This document shows, in pieces, positions 1 to 9,915 of a stretch of 64,000 bases of DNA. The notes beneath the pieces were generated by a model. That model did no database searches. It was not told the DNA's origin and was given only the letters and a program-made list of their open reading frames with translations. The position numbers and the translations under genes are program-made. The DNA lies in contig CALXLF010000001.1 of NCBI GenBank assembly GCA_944389125.1, positions 1 through 64,000 of the forward strand. The letters are read 5' to 3'. Position 1 is the first letter of the stretch, and each line of letters starts with the position of its first letter. The stretch comes from an uncultured Clostridia bacterium. Its GTDB lineage: Bacteria; Bacillota; Clostridia; TANB77; CAG-508.

Positions 1-188
1 CAATATCATTTTTGGTACTCTCTTTCAATATTTTGTTTTCAATTTTTTTGTGACATATCTATTTTAAACCTATATTTGAGAAACTTTTTAATATTTTTTA
101 TTATTAAATTTTATAATTTTAAGTCTAATTCGCAAAAAATAAAATATACTTATTATATAATTCATACAAAAAGAAAGGGATGAAAAAT

Positions 189-581
189 ATGGAAGAAACT
201 GTTAAAAATCTTAAAACATCTTCAATAAAAATTTTCATTAAAAACTTAGTGATAGAATTTTTGCTTACACTTATTTTATTAATGATTTTATCAATTCTTT
301 TAAGTTCAACTAACTTAAGTGAAAATATTATAAATCCAAGTATTGTATTTATCTCAGCCTTTAGTATTTTAATTGGAGCTTTTTTCTCAAGTAGAAAAAT
401 AGGTAAAAAAGGAATCCTTGTAGGATTATTACAAGGATTAATATATATGATTATATTATATTTATTTTCAAGTATATCAAATGGAAATTTTAAATTAGGA
501 ATATCTAGCTTAGTCATGATATTGATAAGCTTAATTTGCGGAATTATTGGTGGTATATTAGGAGTTAATATCTTAAAATAA
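189..581 (+). CDS. TIGR04086/DUF3792-type small membrane protein
   Basis: This is a 130-residue, very hydrophobic protein with four predicted membrane segments and a glycine-rich last helix (CGIIGGILGVN). Size and topology resemble the TIGR04086 (DUF3792) membrane family of Clostridia, whose function is unknown. I chose the ATG at 189 because AAAGGGA lies about seven bases upstream; the in-frame ATG at 180 would abut the ribosome site. It converges on guaA and shares the hairpin terminator at 596-624. The family assignment is from memory of its general look, not a search. Confidence 0.7.
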   Translation: MEETVKNLKTSSIKIFIKNLVIEFLLTLILLMILSILLSSTNLSENIINPSIVFISAFSILIGAFFSSRKIGKKGILVGLLQGLIYMIILYLFSSISNGNFKLGISSLVMILISLICGIIGGILGVNILK

Positions 582-595
582 TCAAATTAAAAATA

Positions 596-624
596 GACTG
601 TAAAAGCTTTATACTTTTACAGTC
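596..624. terminator. Bidirectional hairpin terminator
   Basis: GACTGTAAAAG pairs perfectly with CTTTTACAGTC across a seven-base loop, between two convergent genes. AT-rich tails on both sides suit termination in both directions. Confidence 0.75.
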
Positions 625-639
625 CAATTTATATTATTT

Positions 640-2175
640 TTATTCCCATTCAATAGTTGCAGGTGGTTTAGAAGTAATATCATAAACTACACGATTTATA
701 TGTTTTACTTCATTTACTATTCTACTAGAAACTTTTTCTAAAATTTCATAAGGAATTTTAGAAAAGCTAGCTGTCATAAAATCAGTTGTTTCTACAGCTC
801 TTAAAGCTAAAGTATAGTCATATGTTCTTTCATCACCCATAACACCAACACTTCTTAAATTTGTTAAAACAGCAAAATATTGATTTATACACTTATCTAG
901 TCCAACTTTTGCAATCTCTTCTCTAAAAATATAATCTGCGTCTTGTAATATTTGAATTTTTTCTTTAGTTATATTTCCTATTATTCTAATAGCTAAACCT
1001 GGACCTGGGAATGGTTGACGATATACAAGTTTTTCAGGTAAACCAACTTCTAATCCTGCTTGTCTTACTTCGTCTTTAAATAAATCTCTTAATGGTTCAA
1101 TTATCTCTTTAAAATCAACATAATCTGGAAGACCACCAACATTATGATGACTTTTGATTTTTGCTCCTACTCCTACTCCGCTCTCAATAACATCTGGATA
1201 AATAGTTCCTTGAACTAGATAATCAACTGTTCCGATTTTCTTAGCCTCTTGTTCAAAAACTCTTATAAATTCTTCACCTATAATTTTTCTTTTTTGTTCA
1301 GGATTATCAACATCTGAAAGTTTATCTAAAAATCTATCTCTTGCATCTACTTTTATAAAATTAAGTTCAGAATTTCCAAAAACTTCAGCTACTTCTTCAG
1401 CTTCATTTTTTCTAAGTAAACCATGATCTACAAAAATACATGTCAAATTTTTTCCTATAGCTTTACTTAAAATCATTGCCGCAACAGATGAATCAACTCC
1501 ACCTGATAAAGCACATAAAGCTTTTTTATCCCCTATTTTTTCTTTTAATGATTTTATCGTTTCTTCAACAAATGAGCTCATTTTCCAATTTCCATGGCAA
1601 CCACAAATACTATATACAAAATTTCTAATAATTTCTGTTCCGCGATTTGTATGATTAACTTCTGGATGAAATTGAATTCCATAAAAATTCTTTTGAACAT
1701 TTTGCATTGCAGCATTTGGACAATTATCTGTTTTGCCAATATTTTCAAAGCCTTCTGGCAAACTATCTACAAAATCTGTATGACTCATTAAACAAATATT
1801 TTTATCTCCAAATCCTTGAAATAATTTAGAAGTATTATCTATAGAAACTTCTGTTGTACCATATTCTCTTTTTTCTGCTCTTTGAACTTTACCACCTAAA
1901 AGATAAGTCATAAGTTGCATTCCATAACAAATTCCTAAAATTGGAATACCAAGATTAAATACTTCTTTATCACACATTGGTGCATTTTCTGCATAAACAC
2001 TTGCAGGCCCACCTGTAAAAATAATTCCTTTTGGATTTTTCTCTTTAATTTTTTCAATTGGTGTATTAAAAGGAACAATTTCAGAATAAACATTACATTC
2101 TCTAACACGTCTTGCAATTAATTGATTATATTGTCCATAAAAATCTAGAATTAAAATAAGCTCTGATTCTTTCAT
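640..2175 (-). CDS. guaA: GMP synthase (glutamine-hydrolysing)
   Basis: Converts XMP, glutamine and ATP to GMP, the last step of guanine nucleotide synthesis. The 511 residues are the usual full length. The class I glutaminase domain shows the catalytic Cys at about residue 83 (GICYGMQ) and the His/Glu pair in FHPEVNH. The synthase domain has the pyrophosphatase P-loop SGGVDSS near residue 226 and [12 protein letters not shown], and the protein ends in the typical TIEWE. Three CGG trinucleotides occur here, all out of phase across C-GGN boundaries. The start is odd: the only good ribosome site (AGGAG) is more than 30 bases upstream, separated from the ATG by a perfect hairpin (see 2186-2208). 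guaB lies nearby on the same strand, separated by a foreign-looking gene. Confidence 0.97.
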   Translation of the reverse strand: MKESELILILDFYGQYNQLIARRVRECNVYSEIVPFNTPIEKIKEKNPKGIIFTGGPASVYAENAPMCDKEVFNLGIPILGICYGMQLMTYLLGGKVQRAEKREYGTTEVSIDNTSKLFQGFGDKNICLMSHTDFVDSLPEGFENIGKTDNCPNAAMQNVQKNFYGIQFHPEVNHTNRGTEIIRNFVYSICGCHGNWKMSSFVEETIKSLKEKIGDKKALCALSGGVDSSVAAMILSKAIGKNLTCIFVDHGLLRKNEAEEVAEVFGNSELNFIKVDARDRFLDKLSDVDNPEQKRKIIGEEFIRVFEQEAKKIGTVDYLVQGTIYPDVIESGVGVGAKIKSHHNVGGLPDYVDFKEIIEPLRDLFKDEVRQAGLEVGLPEKLVYRQPFPGPGLAIRIIGNITKEKIQILQDADYIFREEIAKVGLDKCINQYFAVLTNLRSVGVMGDERTYDYTLALRAVETTDFMTASFSKIPYEILEKVSSRIVNEVKHINRVVYDITSKPPATIEWE

Positions 2176-2185
2176 AAAATTATTA

Positions 2186-2208
2186 TATGATTTAAAAAAT
2201 CATATACT
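2186..2208 (-). promoter_or_regulatory. Hairpin between ribosome site and guaA start
   Basis: On the minus strand AAAGGAG is followed by TATATGATTT, a short loop, AAATCATATA (a ten-base perfect stem), then ATAATTTT and the guaA ATG. Folding would place AGGAG next to the start codon. No in-frame start lies closer to AGGAG. Confidence 0.45.
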
Positions 2209-2333
2209 CCTTTCTTTTTAAAATTTTTGTATAATGTTTTTATTTTAAGTATCATGAAATAAATATTAATTATTTTAACATAAAATCTTTAAAAAGTCTA
2301 CACTTAAGCAGCAAATATTAAATATATAGAAAT

Positions 2334-2357
2334 GGGACACCTGTAGATAGGTGCCCC
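2334..2357 (-). terminator. Hairpin terminator of the GH13 gene
   Basis: GGGGCACCT and AGGTGTCCC pair on the minus strand just after the glycosidase stop. The T-tail is weak, so this could also be a REP-like palindrome. Confidence 0.5.
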
Positions 2358-2375
2358 TTGAAAGGTTAAATCTTT

Positions 2376-4139
2376 TTACGCTATATAAAGCTCCGTTTTT
2401 CCGTTCACTTTTGCTTTGCATTCCCAATTGTTTGTATTTAATTCAAAATCCATATTGTCTCTCTTATACCTCCAAATGCCTTGCATATCAATAACTTTAT
2501 TTGGAACAAAATTTCTTGAATCAGCAAAGACATCTCTGTAAGAATGCCTAAATTGACCTAATTGAATATAAAGATTTAAATCATCATAATCAATATTGTC
2601 CCATGGCATTGGTTTACGGTTAAATGGGTCTTTAAATCCCATAACACCCATTTCATCTCCTGCGCAAATAGCAGGTAAACCTGGCAATGTATATTGGAGG
2701 AATAGTGCTGCTTTTTTTCTCTTTTTGGCTAGCAGCAATCTTTCTTTTGGTATTATGTCATGTTCTACCTCCCATGATCTAAATTTTAAAGTGTCAAACT
2801 GACCGTCTGTATACCAAAATCCATCATCTTCCATACTCCAAACATTTTCATATTTAGGATCTTCTTTCATGAAGTCTCCAACTAATATATTTGGAATTCT
2901 GGGAATATCATGAGATGACAAAAATATTGGTGATACATCAAGCGCCTCTGATGGATAGAGAATTTTTATATCATTCAAAATTCCCATAAAATAATCGAAT
3001 TTTTTCCATCTTACAAACCGATAAATGGCATTTGTAAACTGATAATTCATTACTCCATCAAGTTCATCTCCATAGAAAAATCCTCTGTAATCGCCAGTTA
3101 CGGCATTTTTCCAGACCTCACCCAAAAGATACACGTTAACATTATATTTTTTGGCAGTTTTTCGAATAAATCTCAAAACATTATCTGGAATTTCATCTGC
3201 AACATCAAAACGAAAACCATCAAAGTACTTGGAATATTTTGCAAGCCATTTTTCAAGCAATTTAAAGTATTCCGGATTGTTTTTGTTAAATTCAACCAAA
3301 TTCTCATATCCCCACCAATTTCCTCCTGTAAATAAACCAGGATTTGTTTTGATAAGTGAATTTTTAGAACTTGCATGGTTAAATACAACATCCTGAATGA
3401 CTTTTATCCCAAGAGCATTTGCTTTCCGCTTTAATTCTGTTACATCTTCCCATGTTCCGATCATTTCATCAATTGATTCATAATCTACTATATCATAGCG
3501 ATTAGAGGAGTCTCCTTTGAAAATCGGTGTTAAGTAGATAATTGTAACGCCCAACGAATGAATATATGGAAGCTTTGAGATAATTCCTCTTATATTTCCA
3601 CCATAGTATTGGTCATTACGATAAATTCCATCGATGTCTGGTCTCCATTTCGGAAATGTATTCCATGATACGATCCTATCTTTTATTGATTCTGGAGGGT
3701 CTTTGCAACAATAAGTATCAACAAAAATTTGATACATAATTTCGCCTTTAACCCATTCAGGTGTCTTAAAAGAATCAAGATATGAAAAACACTTCCAAAA
3801 TTCAAGGTTTGGCTGCCCATTATCAAAAACTGGTGATTTTTCCTTACTACTGTACTTAATACTTTTCTCTACTCCACTTATACCAAGAGTAATATAAAAT
3901 GTGTGATAACCAAGTTGACTAAGCCTAATTTTCCCATTAAAAACGCTATATTGTTCATCTGATTCTCTATCATTATAAACAAACAACACTATAGCTTCTT
4001 CACCTGGCTTTTGACCATAACGATTAAAAAGTGCTTTTACATTAGAAATATAACCATACTTATTTGCTATCCGAATAGTGATGTTTAGATTTTCTCCTGT
4101 TTTGACTGGAGAAGTGTACTCAAGATAGATACCCTTCAT
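2376..4139 (-). CDS. GH13 alpha-glucosidase / neopullulanase-like hydrolase
   Basis: A 587-residue cytoplasmic (no signal peptide) alpha-amylase-family enzyme, expected to cleave alpha-glucosidic bonds in maltodextrins. A beta-rich N-terminal domain of about 120 residues precedes the barrel. The GH13 regions are visible: DVVFNH (region I), GFRFDVADE with the nucleophile Asp (II), LLGEVW with the acid/base Glu (III) and LSSHD (IV, with S where N is usual). The ribosome site AGGAGG is strong. Codon use differs from neighbours: more G/C-ending codons and two in-frame CGG (3018-3020 and 3426-3428) which must read as Arg to keep the frame. I infer horizontal acquisition. It sits as a single-gene insert between guaA and guaB with its own promoter, operator-like site and terminator. 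Confidence 0.9.
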   Translation of the reverse strand: MKGIYLEYTSPVKTGENLNITIRIANKYGYISNVKALFNRYGQKPGEEAIVLFVYNDRESDEQYSVFNGKIRLSQLGYHTFYITLGISGVEKSIKYSSKEKSPVFDNGQPNLEFWKCFSYLDSFKTPEWVKGEIMYQIFVDTYCCKDPPESIKDRIVSWNTFPKWRPDIDGIYRNDQYYGGNIRGIISKLPYIHSLGVTIIYLTPIFKGDSSNRYDIVDYESIDEMIGTWEDVTELKRKANALGIKVIQDVVFNHASSKNSLIKTNPGLFTGGNWWGYENLVEFNKNNPEYFKLLEKWLAKYSKYFDGFRFDVADEIPDNVLRFIRKTAKKYNVNVYLLGEVWKNAVTGDYRGFFYGDELDGVMNYQFTNAIYRFVRWKKFDYFMGILNDIKILYPSEALDVSPIFLSSHDIPRIPNILVGDFMKEDPKYENVWSMEDDGFWYTDGQFDTLKFRSWEVEHDIIPKERLLLAKKRKKAALFLQYTLPGLPAICAGDEMGVMGFKDPFNRKPMPWDNIDYDDLNLYIQLGQFRHSYRDVFADSRNFVPNKVIDMQGIWRYKRDNMDFELNTNNWECKAKVNGKTELYIA

Positions 4140-4184
4140 AATAATAACCTCCTAAAAATATTTATAAAGATTTAATAAGTTTTT

Positions 4185-4237
4185 AAACGTAACTGCGTTT
4201 ATGTATACACTTTATATCCTTTTCATACAAAAGTCAA
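4185..4237 (-). promoter_or_regulatory. Promoter and operator-like palindrome of the GH13 gene
   Basis: On the minus strand TTGACT (4237-4232) and TAAAGT (4214-4209) are 17 bases apart. Just after the expected transcription start lies AAACG-CAGTTA-CGTTT (4200-4185), a palindrome like LacI/MalR-family operators. This suggests sugar-responsive repression; the regulator is not in the window. Confidence 0.5.
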
Positions 4238-4291
4238 TCGTTTAATTTACATAATTACAGCTTTATTTTTATAATTCAACTTTAATAATAT

Positions 4292-4324
4292 AAAAATAGT
4301 CTCTCAAAGAGAGAGACTATTTTT
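4292..4324 (-). terminator. Terminator after guaB
   Basis: AAAAATAGTCTCTC pairs with GAGAGACTATTTTT around a short loop directly downstream of the guaB stop, with T-runs. Confidence 0.8.
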
Positions 4325-4339
4325 AAAAATTAACATAAA

Positions 4340-5842
4340 TTATCTGTTTTCAATTTCTTTTAATATAACATCATGAGCTCCGCCTTCTTTTATACTTACA
4401 TTTGATACTATAGTTAATCTTGCTTTCTCATGAAATTCTTTTAATGTAATACTTCCACAATTACACATTGTTGATTTAATTTTACTAACTGTTAATGCTA
4501 AATTATCTTTTAAAGATCCTGCATATGGTATATATGAGTCAACTCCTTCTTCAAATGCTAATCCTTTTTTATCTCCACCCATATCATATCTTTGCCAATT
4601 TCTTGCTCTATTTGAACCTTCGCCCCAATACTCTTTAACAAAGCTTCCATTTCTTTTTACAACTCTTGTTGGGCTTTCATCAAATCTTGCAAAATATCTA
4701 CCCATCATAACAAAATCTGCTCCCATTGCTAATGCTAAAGTAATATGGTAATCATGAACAATTCCTCCATCTGAGCATATTGGAATATATACACCTGTTC
4801 TTTCAAAATATTCATCTCTTGCTTCTACAACATCCATTAAGGCACTTGCTTGTCCACGTCCAATTCCTTTTGTTTCACGAGTAATACAAATTGAGCCTCC
4901 ACCAACACCAACTTTTATAAAGTCAGCACCAGCATCTGCTAAATAATAGAATCCATCTTTATCTACTACATTTCCAGCACCTATTTTTACTGAATCTCCA
5001 TATTTTTTTCTAACCCAATCAATAGTATTTTTTTGCCAGATTGAATATCCATCAGAAGAATCCATACATATCATATCAACTCCAGCCTCAACCAATGCTG
5101 GTATTCTTTTTTCATAATCTCTAGTATTAATTCCGGCTCCTACTATAAATCTTTTATTATCATCTAATAATGAATTTGGATTATCTTTATCTGACTCATA
5201 GTCTTTTCTAAAAACTAAACTATCAAGATTTCCATTATCATCTATAATTGGTAAACAACTAATTTTATTATCCCATATAATATCATTTGCTTCATGAAGA
5301 CTAATACCTTTATGAGCACAAACTATATTTTCCTTTGGAACCATATATTCAGATACTTTCGATTCTAAATCTACTCTAGAAATTCTATAATCTTTATCTG
5401 TAACTAATCCTAAAAATTTTCCATTTGGAGTTCCATCTTCTGTTATCATAACAGTTGAATGTCCTGTTTCTTGTACTAATTCTAGTAGTTCTCTAATTGT
5501 TGTATCTTCTTTTACATTTGAATCACTAGTAATAAATCCTGCTTTATATTTTTTTACATTTCTTACCATATTTGCTTGTGATTCTATAGATTGTGAACCA
5601 TAAATAAAAGAAACCCCTCCTTCACGCGCTAAAGCAATTGCCATTTTCTCTCCTGAAACGGCTTGCATTATCGCAGATACCAAAGGGACATTTGCACTAT
5701 ATTTTGGTTCTTCTCCTTTTTTGAACTTAACTAATGGTGATTTTAAACTTACATTCTCTGGTATACATCTTTCATCTGTTAAATTTGGTACTAATAAAAA
5801 TTCATTAAATGTTCTTGAAATATCTTTTAAAATCTTAGCCAT
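4340..5842 (-). CDS. guaB: IMP dehydrogenase
   Basis: Oxidises IMP to XMP with NAD, the committed step to GMP, feeding GuaA encoded 2 kb away. The protein has 500 residues. The barrel is interrupted by a pair of CBS domains, roughly residues 110-230 ([19 protein letters not shown] and [10 protein letters not shown]). The catalytic loop [12 protein letters not shown] carries the active-site Cys; [17 protein letters not shown] and the flap follow. I start at ATG 5842 after a strong AGGAG site; an in-frame ATG 126 bases upstream would add a hydrophobic tail atypical of the family. The active-site loop differs slightly from the textbook GSICTTR, so this is a divergent clostridial form. Confidence 0.93.
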   Translation of the reverse strand: MAKILKDISRTFNEFLLVPNLTDERCIPENVSLKSPLVKFKKGEEPKYSANVPLVSAIMQAVSGEKMAIALAREGGVSFIYGSQSIESQANMVRNVKKYKAGFITSDSNVKEDTTIRELLELVQETGHSTVMITEDGTPNGKFLGLVTDKDYRISRVDLESKVSEYMVPKENIVCAHKGISLHEANDIIWDNKISCLPIIDDNGNLDSLVFRKDYESDKDNPNSLLDDNKRFIVGAGINTRDYEKRIPALVEAGVDMICMDSSDGYSIWQKNTIDWVRKKYGDSVKIGAGNVVDKDGFYYLADAGADFIKVGVGGGSICITRETKGIGRGQASALMDVVEARDEYFERTGVYIPICSDGGIVHDYHITLALAMGADFVMMGRYFARFDESPTRVVKRNGSFVKEYWGEGSNRARNWQRYDMGGDKKGLAFEEGVDSYIPYAGSLKDNLALTVSKIKSTMCNCGSITLKEFHEKARLTIVSNVSIKEGGAHDVILKEIENR

Positions 5843-5939
5843 ATCTTGGGCTCCTCCTTTTTTAATATGTTTAAATATTATATCGTAAAAATATATTTTT
5901 ATCAATAGTTTTTTAGCAATAGTTAACGTAAAAAATAAT

Positions 5940-5966
5940 GGAAATGGGTACTTTTCCCCCATTTCC
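5940..5966 (-). terminator. Terminator after the ftsEX/M23/S41 operon
   Basis: GGAAATGGG pairs with CCCATTTCC, followed on the minus strand by TTATTTTTT, between the S41 protease and guaB. Confidence 0.7.
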
Positions 5967-5974
5967 AAGCTAAT

Positions 5975-7279
5975 TTATTTTAAAATTTCTTCTGCTTTTT
6001 CTAATTGAGTATCTACAACAGTTCCATCATCAGAACTTGTAGTATCAAGTTCTACCTCATAATCAGGCGTAATTCCTACTTTATTAATTTTATTTTTATT
6101 AGGAGTATAATATTCTGCTGTAGTAAGTTTAAGTACACTACCATCAGAAAGCTGATAAACATTTTGTATTACACCTTTTCCATAAGTAAGAGTTCCAACT
6201 GTTTTCGCAACTCCATTATCAACTAATGCACCTGTTACTATCTCAGAACTACTTGCTGTATATTCATTTATAAGAATAACCATCTCTACATCATATTTCT
6301 TATCAGTTTCAGATTTTGTTACAGTTTCATTTCCTTTACTATCTACTTCAATTAAAGTAGTTGCTCCTTTATCTACAAATAAATCTACAATATTAAGAGC
6401 TTCATCTACTAATCCACCTGTATTATTTCTTAAATCAAGAATTACCTTTTTAGCCCCTTGATTTACTAATTCATCCATTTTAGTTTTAAACTCTTCACTA
6501 CATCCTTCATCAAAAGTAAGAAGTGAAATATATCCAATATCATTATCTAACATTTCTGATTCAACATGATATACCTTTATTGAACTTCTAGTCAAAGTAA
6601 AATCTATATATTCACCATCTCTGTATACAGTAATAGTAACATCTGTACCTTCTTCGCCTTTAACTGCATTTGAAGCATCTGTTACAGTCATGTCAGCAGT
6701 AGAAACTCCATCAATTGCTGTAATAATATCTTCTGCTTTAACTCCAGCTTCTTCTGCAGGTGTTCCTTTTATTGTTGAAACAACAACTATATTTCCAGCA
6801 TCATTTGTTGTCATATAAATTCCAACACCACAATAATTACCTAGAGCAGAACTTTGATAATCTTCCCATTCTTCAGCTGTCATATATTCAGAATATTCAT
6901 CACCAATTCCACTAACAAATCCTTTAATAGTAGAATCAACTAAATCTTCTTTATTAATATCTCCTATATAATTTTCATCAATTACTTCAGCAAAATTACT
7001 AAGTATAGTAGAAATGTCTGAAATAGAATCACTTGCTTTAACAGTTTCTTCTGAATTTATATCAGCTGTAGATTTATATAAATCATTATATTTTTTTCCA
7101 ATTGTAATATAATATGTAATTGAAGAAGCTAAAATAACAGCAATAACAACAAAAACAAAAACCCACGCAATAGTTTTGTATCTCCATTGTTTATTAGCAT
7201 ACTCAAATTCTTCTTCAGAAATAATCTTTTTATTCTCTTCTCCTTTTGAATCATTATTTATTTTTATTGGTCCTTCCAT
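5975..7279 (-). CDS. ctpA: S41 C-terminal processing peptidase
   Basis: A membrane-anchored serine protease of the CtpA/Prc family, acting outside the membrane on envelope proteins. A cytosolic stretch of about 35 residues precedes one membrane helix. A PDZ domain follows (GVGIYMTTNDAGNIVVVS to EDIITAIDG), then the S41 core with the Ser in TASSSEI and the Lys of the dyad in YGKG. About 434 residues is normal. I start at the second in-frame ATG, which has GGAAATT upstream. Last gene of the ftsE-ftsX-M23-M23 cluster, so it may control or mature the neighbouring hydrolases, as CtpA-type proteases do elsewhere; that role is inference. The symbol marks the family only. Confidence 0.9.
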   Translation of the reverse strand: MEGPIKINNDSKGEENKKIISEEEFEYANKQWRYKTIAWVFVFVVIAVILASSITYYITIGKKYNDLYKSTADINSEETVKASDSISDISTILSNFAEVIDENYIGDINKEDLVDSTIKGFVSGIGDEYSEYMTAEEWEDYQSSALGNYCGVGIYMTTNDAGNIVVVSTIKGTPAEEAGVKAEDIITAIDGVSTADMTVTDASNAVKGEEGTDVTITVYRDGEYIDFTLTRSSIKVYHVESEMLDNDIGYISLLTFDEGCSEEFKTKMDELVNQGAKKVILDLRNNTGGLVDEALNIVDLFVDKGATTLIEVDSKGNETVTKSETDKKYDVEMVILINEYTASSSEIVTGALVDNGVAKTVGTLTYGKGVIQNVYQLSDGSVLKLTTAEYYTPNKNKINKVGITPDYEVELDTTSSDDGTVVDTQLEKAEEILK

Positions 7280-7341
7280 TTTTCTGTAATTTCCTTTCTC
7301 TATCATTTTTTATTTGCATTTATATATAATTTATTAGAACT

Positions 7342-8516
7342 CTACTTAGGTAAGTATGGTGTTGGATCCACACATTTACCATTTATTCTAACTTCAAAAT
7401 GTAAATGCGGTCCTGTTGAATTACCGTGTTGAACCACTTAGCATAATTACTTGACCTGCTTCTACTTCATCACCTTCTTTAACAGTTCTTGAATCAGGCG
7501 TTCCATGAGCATAAAGTGTCATTGTACCATCATGATGATCTATAACAACATATTCTCCATAACTCCTATAAGAGCCATTTGAATTTTTTAAAGCATCAGA
7601 AATAACTACTGTTCCTGATTTAACTGCTAAAACTTCTGTACCACTTTCAACAGCAAAATCCACACCAGTATGACCTACGTAACCATTATATCCTGTTGTT
7701 ATATTGCTTGAAGTTTTACCTAAAAGTGGCGAAATATATCCGCATGTACTTGGTGTTACAGAAGCTTTTATTGCATTTTGTTTAGCTAATTCTTCAAGTT
7801 GTGCTTGAATATTCTTTTTATCTTGTTCAAATTGTTCTAATTGTTCTTCAAGTTCACGTTCACGATCTGATAATGTTGATAAAAGATTTGTTTTATCAGA
7901 AAGTAAAACTTCTAAAGCTCCTTGTTTTGCCGTTAGTCTATCTTGTACAGATTCAACTTCATTTTTTACATTTTCTGTTTTTTGAGTTTCAGCTTCAAGC
8001 TTTGATTCAGCATCAGTTAATGTATTTAAAAATTCTTCATCATATTCAGCAATTTGTTTAAGCATATAATATTTTGACAAAAAATCAGATAAATCATTAG
8101 ACCCAACTAACACATCTAAATATGTAGTTTTACTTGTTTCATACATTGCAACAAGCCTTTGACCAACTATTTCTTTACTCTTATTATATTCTTTTTGAGC
8201 TTTTGCTAATTCTGCTTTTTTCTCTTTTAAATCTTGATTTGCTTTATCTAATTCTCCCTTTGTATCTGATATTTCTTGCTCATATTCAGCAATTTGTGTA
8301 TTTAACCTATTGATTTGTTCTAATGAGTCTGTCATCTCACTTTGTAATCCGTGCAATTTCAGTATTTGCTTGATCAATTTTATTATCAATATCTGACATC
8401 TGATTTTCTAAATCCGTCTCTGTAATAGCATACACAAAATAGCTTAATATAATATTAAAACTTACTATTCCAAATATAATAAAAATATATGTAATTTTTA
8501 TTATTTTATTCCTCAT
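7342..8516 (-). CDS. M23 peptidoglycan hydrolase, coiled-coil type, with two CGG +1 shifts
   Basis: An EnvC/PcsB-like hydrolase: an N-terminal membrane segment, a long coiled coil (about residues 40-250), then a lytic endopeptidase M23 domain. It should cut peptide crosslinks and, being next to ftsEX, is likely activated by that complex. The gene is continuous only if two +1 shifts occur. At 8349-8351 GCA-CGG-ATT must be read GCA-(C)-GGA-TTA, giving NTEIAGLQSEM. At 7424-7426 ACA-CGG-TAA must be read ACA-(C)-GGT-AAT, giving [14 protein letters not shown], the M23 signature with its metal-binding HLH. Without the shifts translation stops a few codons after the first site or immediately after the second. 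The start ATG (8516) begins a basic plus hydrophobic leader. Product about 390 residues. The tandem paralogue upstream has no CGG and is intact. Confidence 0.85.
7424..7426 (-). other. CGG +1 frameshift site in the M23 gene (C-terminal)
   Basis: ACA CGG TAA in the incoming frame; skipping C gives ACA GGT AAT and the conserved [13 protein letters not shown] is followed directly by a stop. Confidence 0.85.
8349..8351 (-). other. CGG +1 frameshift site in the M23 gene (N-terminal)
   Basis: GCA CGG ATT ACA AAG TGA in the incoming frame; skipping C gives GCA GGA TTA CAA AGT GAG and continues the coiled coil. Confidence 0.85.
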
Positions 8517-8585
8517 TAGTTCCTCCTTGCCATTTATTTAATATGCACCTTCATAGCAAAGCTTTTCATATTAATTAAGATATTA

Positions 8586-9878
8586 TCAGTTTAATTCTAC
8601 AACAATCTCCTCATCATCAGTTGAAGATTCTCCATTATCTGGAGATACATAATCTAAAGGATTAACATATTCACCATTTATTCTTATTTCAAAATGAGCA
8701 TGTGGACCAGTTGAATACCCTGTTGATCCAACCTTTAGTACCGGTGTTCCCTGAGTTACAGTCTGACCGACTTCTACTAATCTTTCTGAACCATGTGCAT
8801 ATAAAGTCATAACTCCTCCACCATGATCAATCATAACCATATTTCCATAAGCAGCATTCATTTCAGATTTAACAACAACACCATCATTTGATGCAATAAA
8901 ATTTGAACCATATGGTGCTCCAATATCAACACCAGTATGTAATTTATAAATACCTGTGATAGGATGAGTTCTCATACCAAAATTAGATGTAATTGTTGTA
9001 TATCCAGGAGTAGGCCAAATCATTGTCCCTCCAATATACATTTCTCCTATATTTTGTAATGCAATCTGTTTAATTTCTGATTCAATGCTTGCTATTTCTG
9101 CTTTATAGCCTTCAATTTGTTGATATAAAGCTAATTCTTGCTCATTTAATTGATTTAATTTATTGTTTTTTAAAATTTCCATATTAGACAAAGAAATTTC
9201 ATATTTTTCTTTATCTACTTTATCTTGTTCTAATTCTTCTTTTTTCTCTTTTAAACTATTTGTTAAAGATTCCATTTGCTCTTTATTCTTTTTAACACTT
9301 GCAACAAGTTCATAATCTGATTCTGTAATTTCAGATACTAAATAATATCGTGATAAAAAATCTGATAAACTATCTGAATTAAGCAAAACATCTAAATATT
9401 TTACTTCTCCCATTTCATACATAGCAACTAGTCTTTGTTCTAATAATGATTTTTGAGACTCGTATTTTTCAGTATATTCAGCTAAACTTGTTTCTGCTTC
9501 ATTAATATAATTCATAAGAGATTCTTCTTCAGCTTCTATATTATTAATCTCTTCTCTTTTTTGTGAAATTTGTAAGCTTAATTTTTCAACTTCAGCCAAA
9601 GCTGCTGAAATTTGATCTTCTACAATTCCTATTTGGTTCTCGTTTTCACTTACAGCAGCTTCCAACTCTTCTTTTTGCATATTTAAATTATCAATTTCAG
9701 AAGATTCTTCATTTGTAGAATTTGTAGAATTAGAATCGCCAGCATTTTCAGTAGTGTTTGTTGTATCAGCTGATGTATTATTTTCTTCCAAATCTTCTGC
9801 AAAAACAAATATATTTATTTGAGAAAACAAAATAGTGATAGTTAAAAAAAGTACCACTATTTTTTTCATCTTTTTCAT
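8586..9878 (-). CDS. M23 peptidoglycan hydrolase, coiled-coil type
   Basis: A secreted 430-residue paralogue of the next gene. The signal peptide covers about residues 1-30 (MKKMKKIVVLFLTITIL, cleavage near VFAED). A low-complexity Ser/Thr/Asn/Glu linker and a long coiled coil follow, then an M23 domain with metal ligands in GMRTHPITGIYKLHTGVD and GPHAHFEIR. The start is ATG 9878, placed by AGAAAGGAG. It lies directly behind ftsX, the usual place of the FtsEX-activated hydrolase (PcsB, CwlO or EnvC type). Unlike its neighbour it needs no frameshift. Confidence 0.92.
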   Translation of the reverse strand: MKKMKKIVVLFLTITILFSQINIFVFAEDLEENNTSADTTNTTENAGDSNSTNSTNEESSEIDNLNMQKEELEAAVSENENQIGIVEDQISAALAEVEKLSLQISQKREEINNIEAEEESLMNYINEAETSLAEYTEKYESQKSLLEQRLVAMYEMGEVKYLDVLLNSDSLSDFLSRYYLVSEITESDYELVASVKKNKEQMESLTNSLKEKKEELEQDKVDKEKYEISLSNMEILKNNKLNQLNEQELALYQQIEGYKAEIASIESEIKQIALQNIGEMYIGGTMIWPTPGYTTITSNFGMRTHPITGIYKLHTGVDIGAPYGSNFIASNDGVVVKSEMNAAYGNMVMIDHGGGVMTLYAHGSERLVEVGQTVTQGTPVLKVGSTGYSTGPHAHFEIRINGEYVNPLDYVSPDNGESSTDDEEIVVELN

Positions 9879-9915
9879 AACTATCACTCCTTTCTACAAT
9901 ATAGATATATAACTC

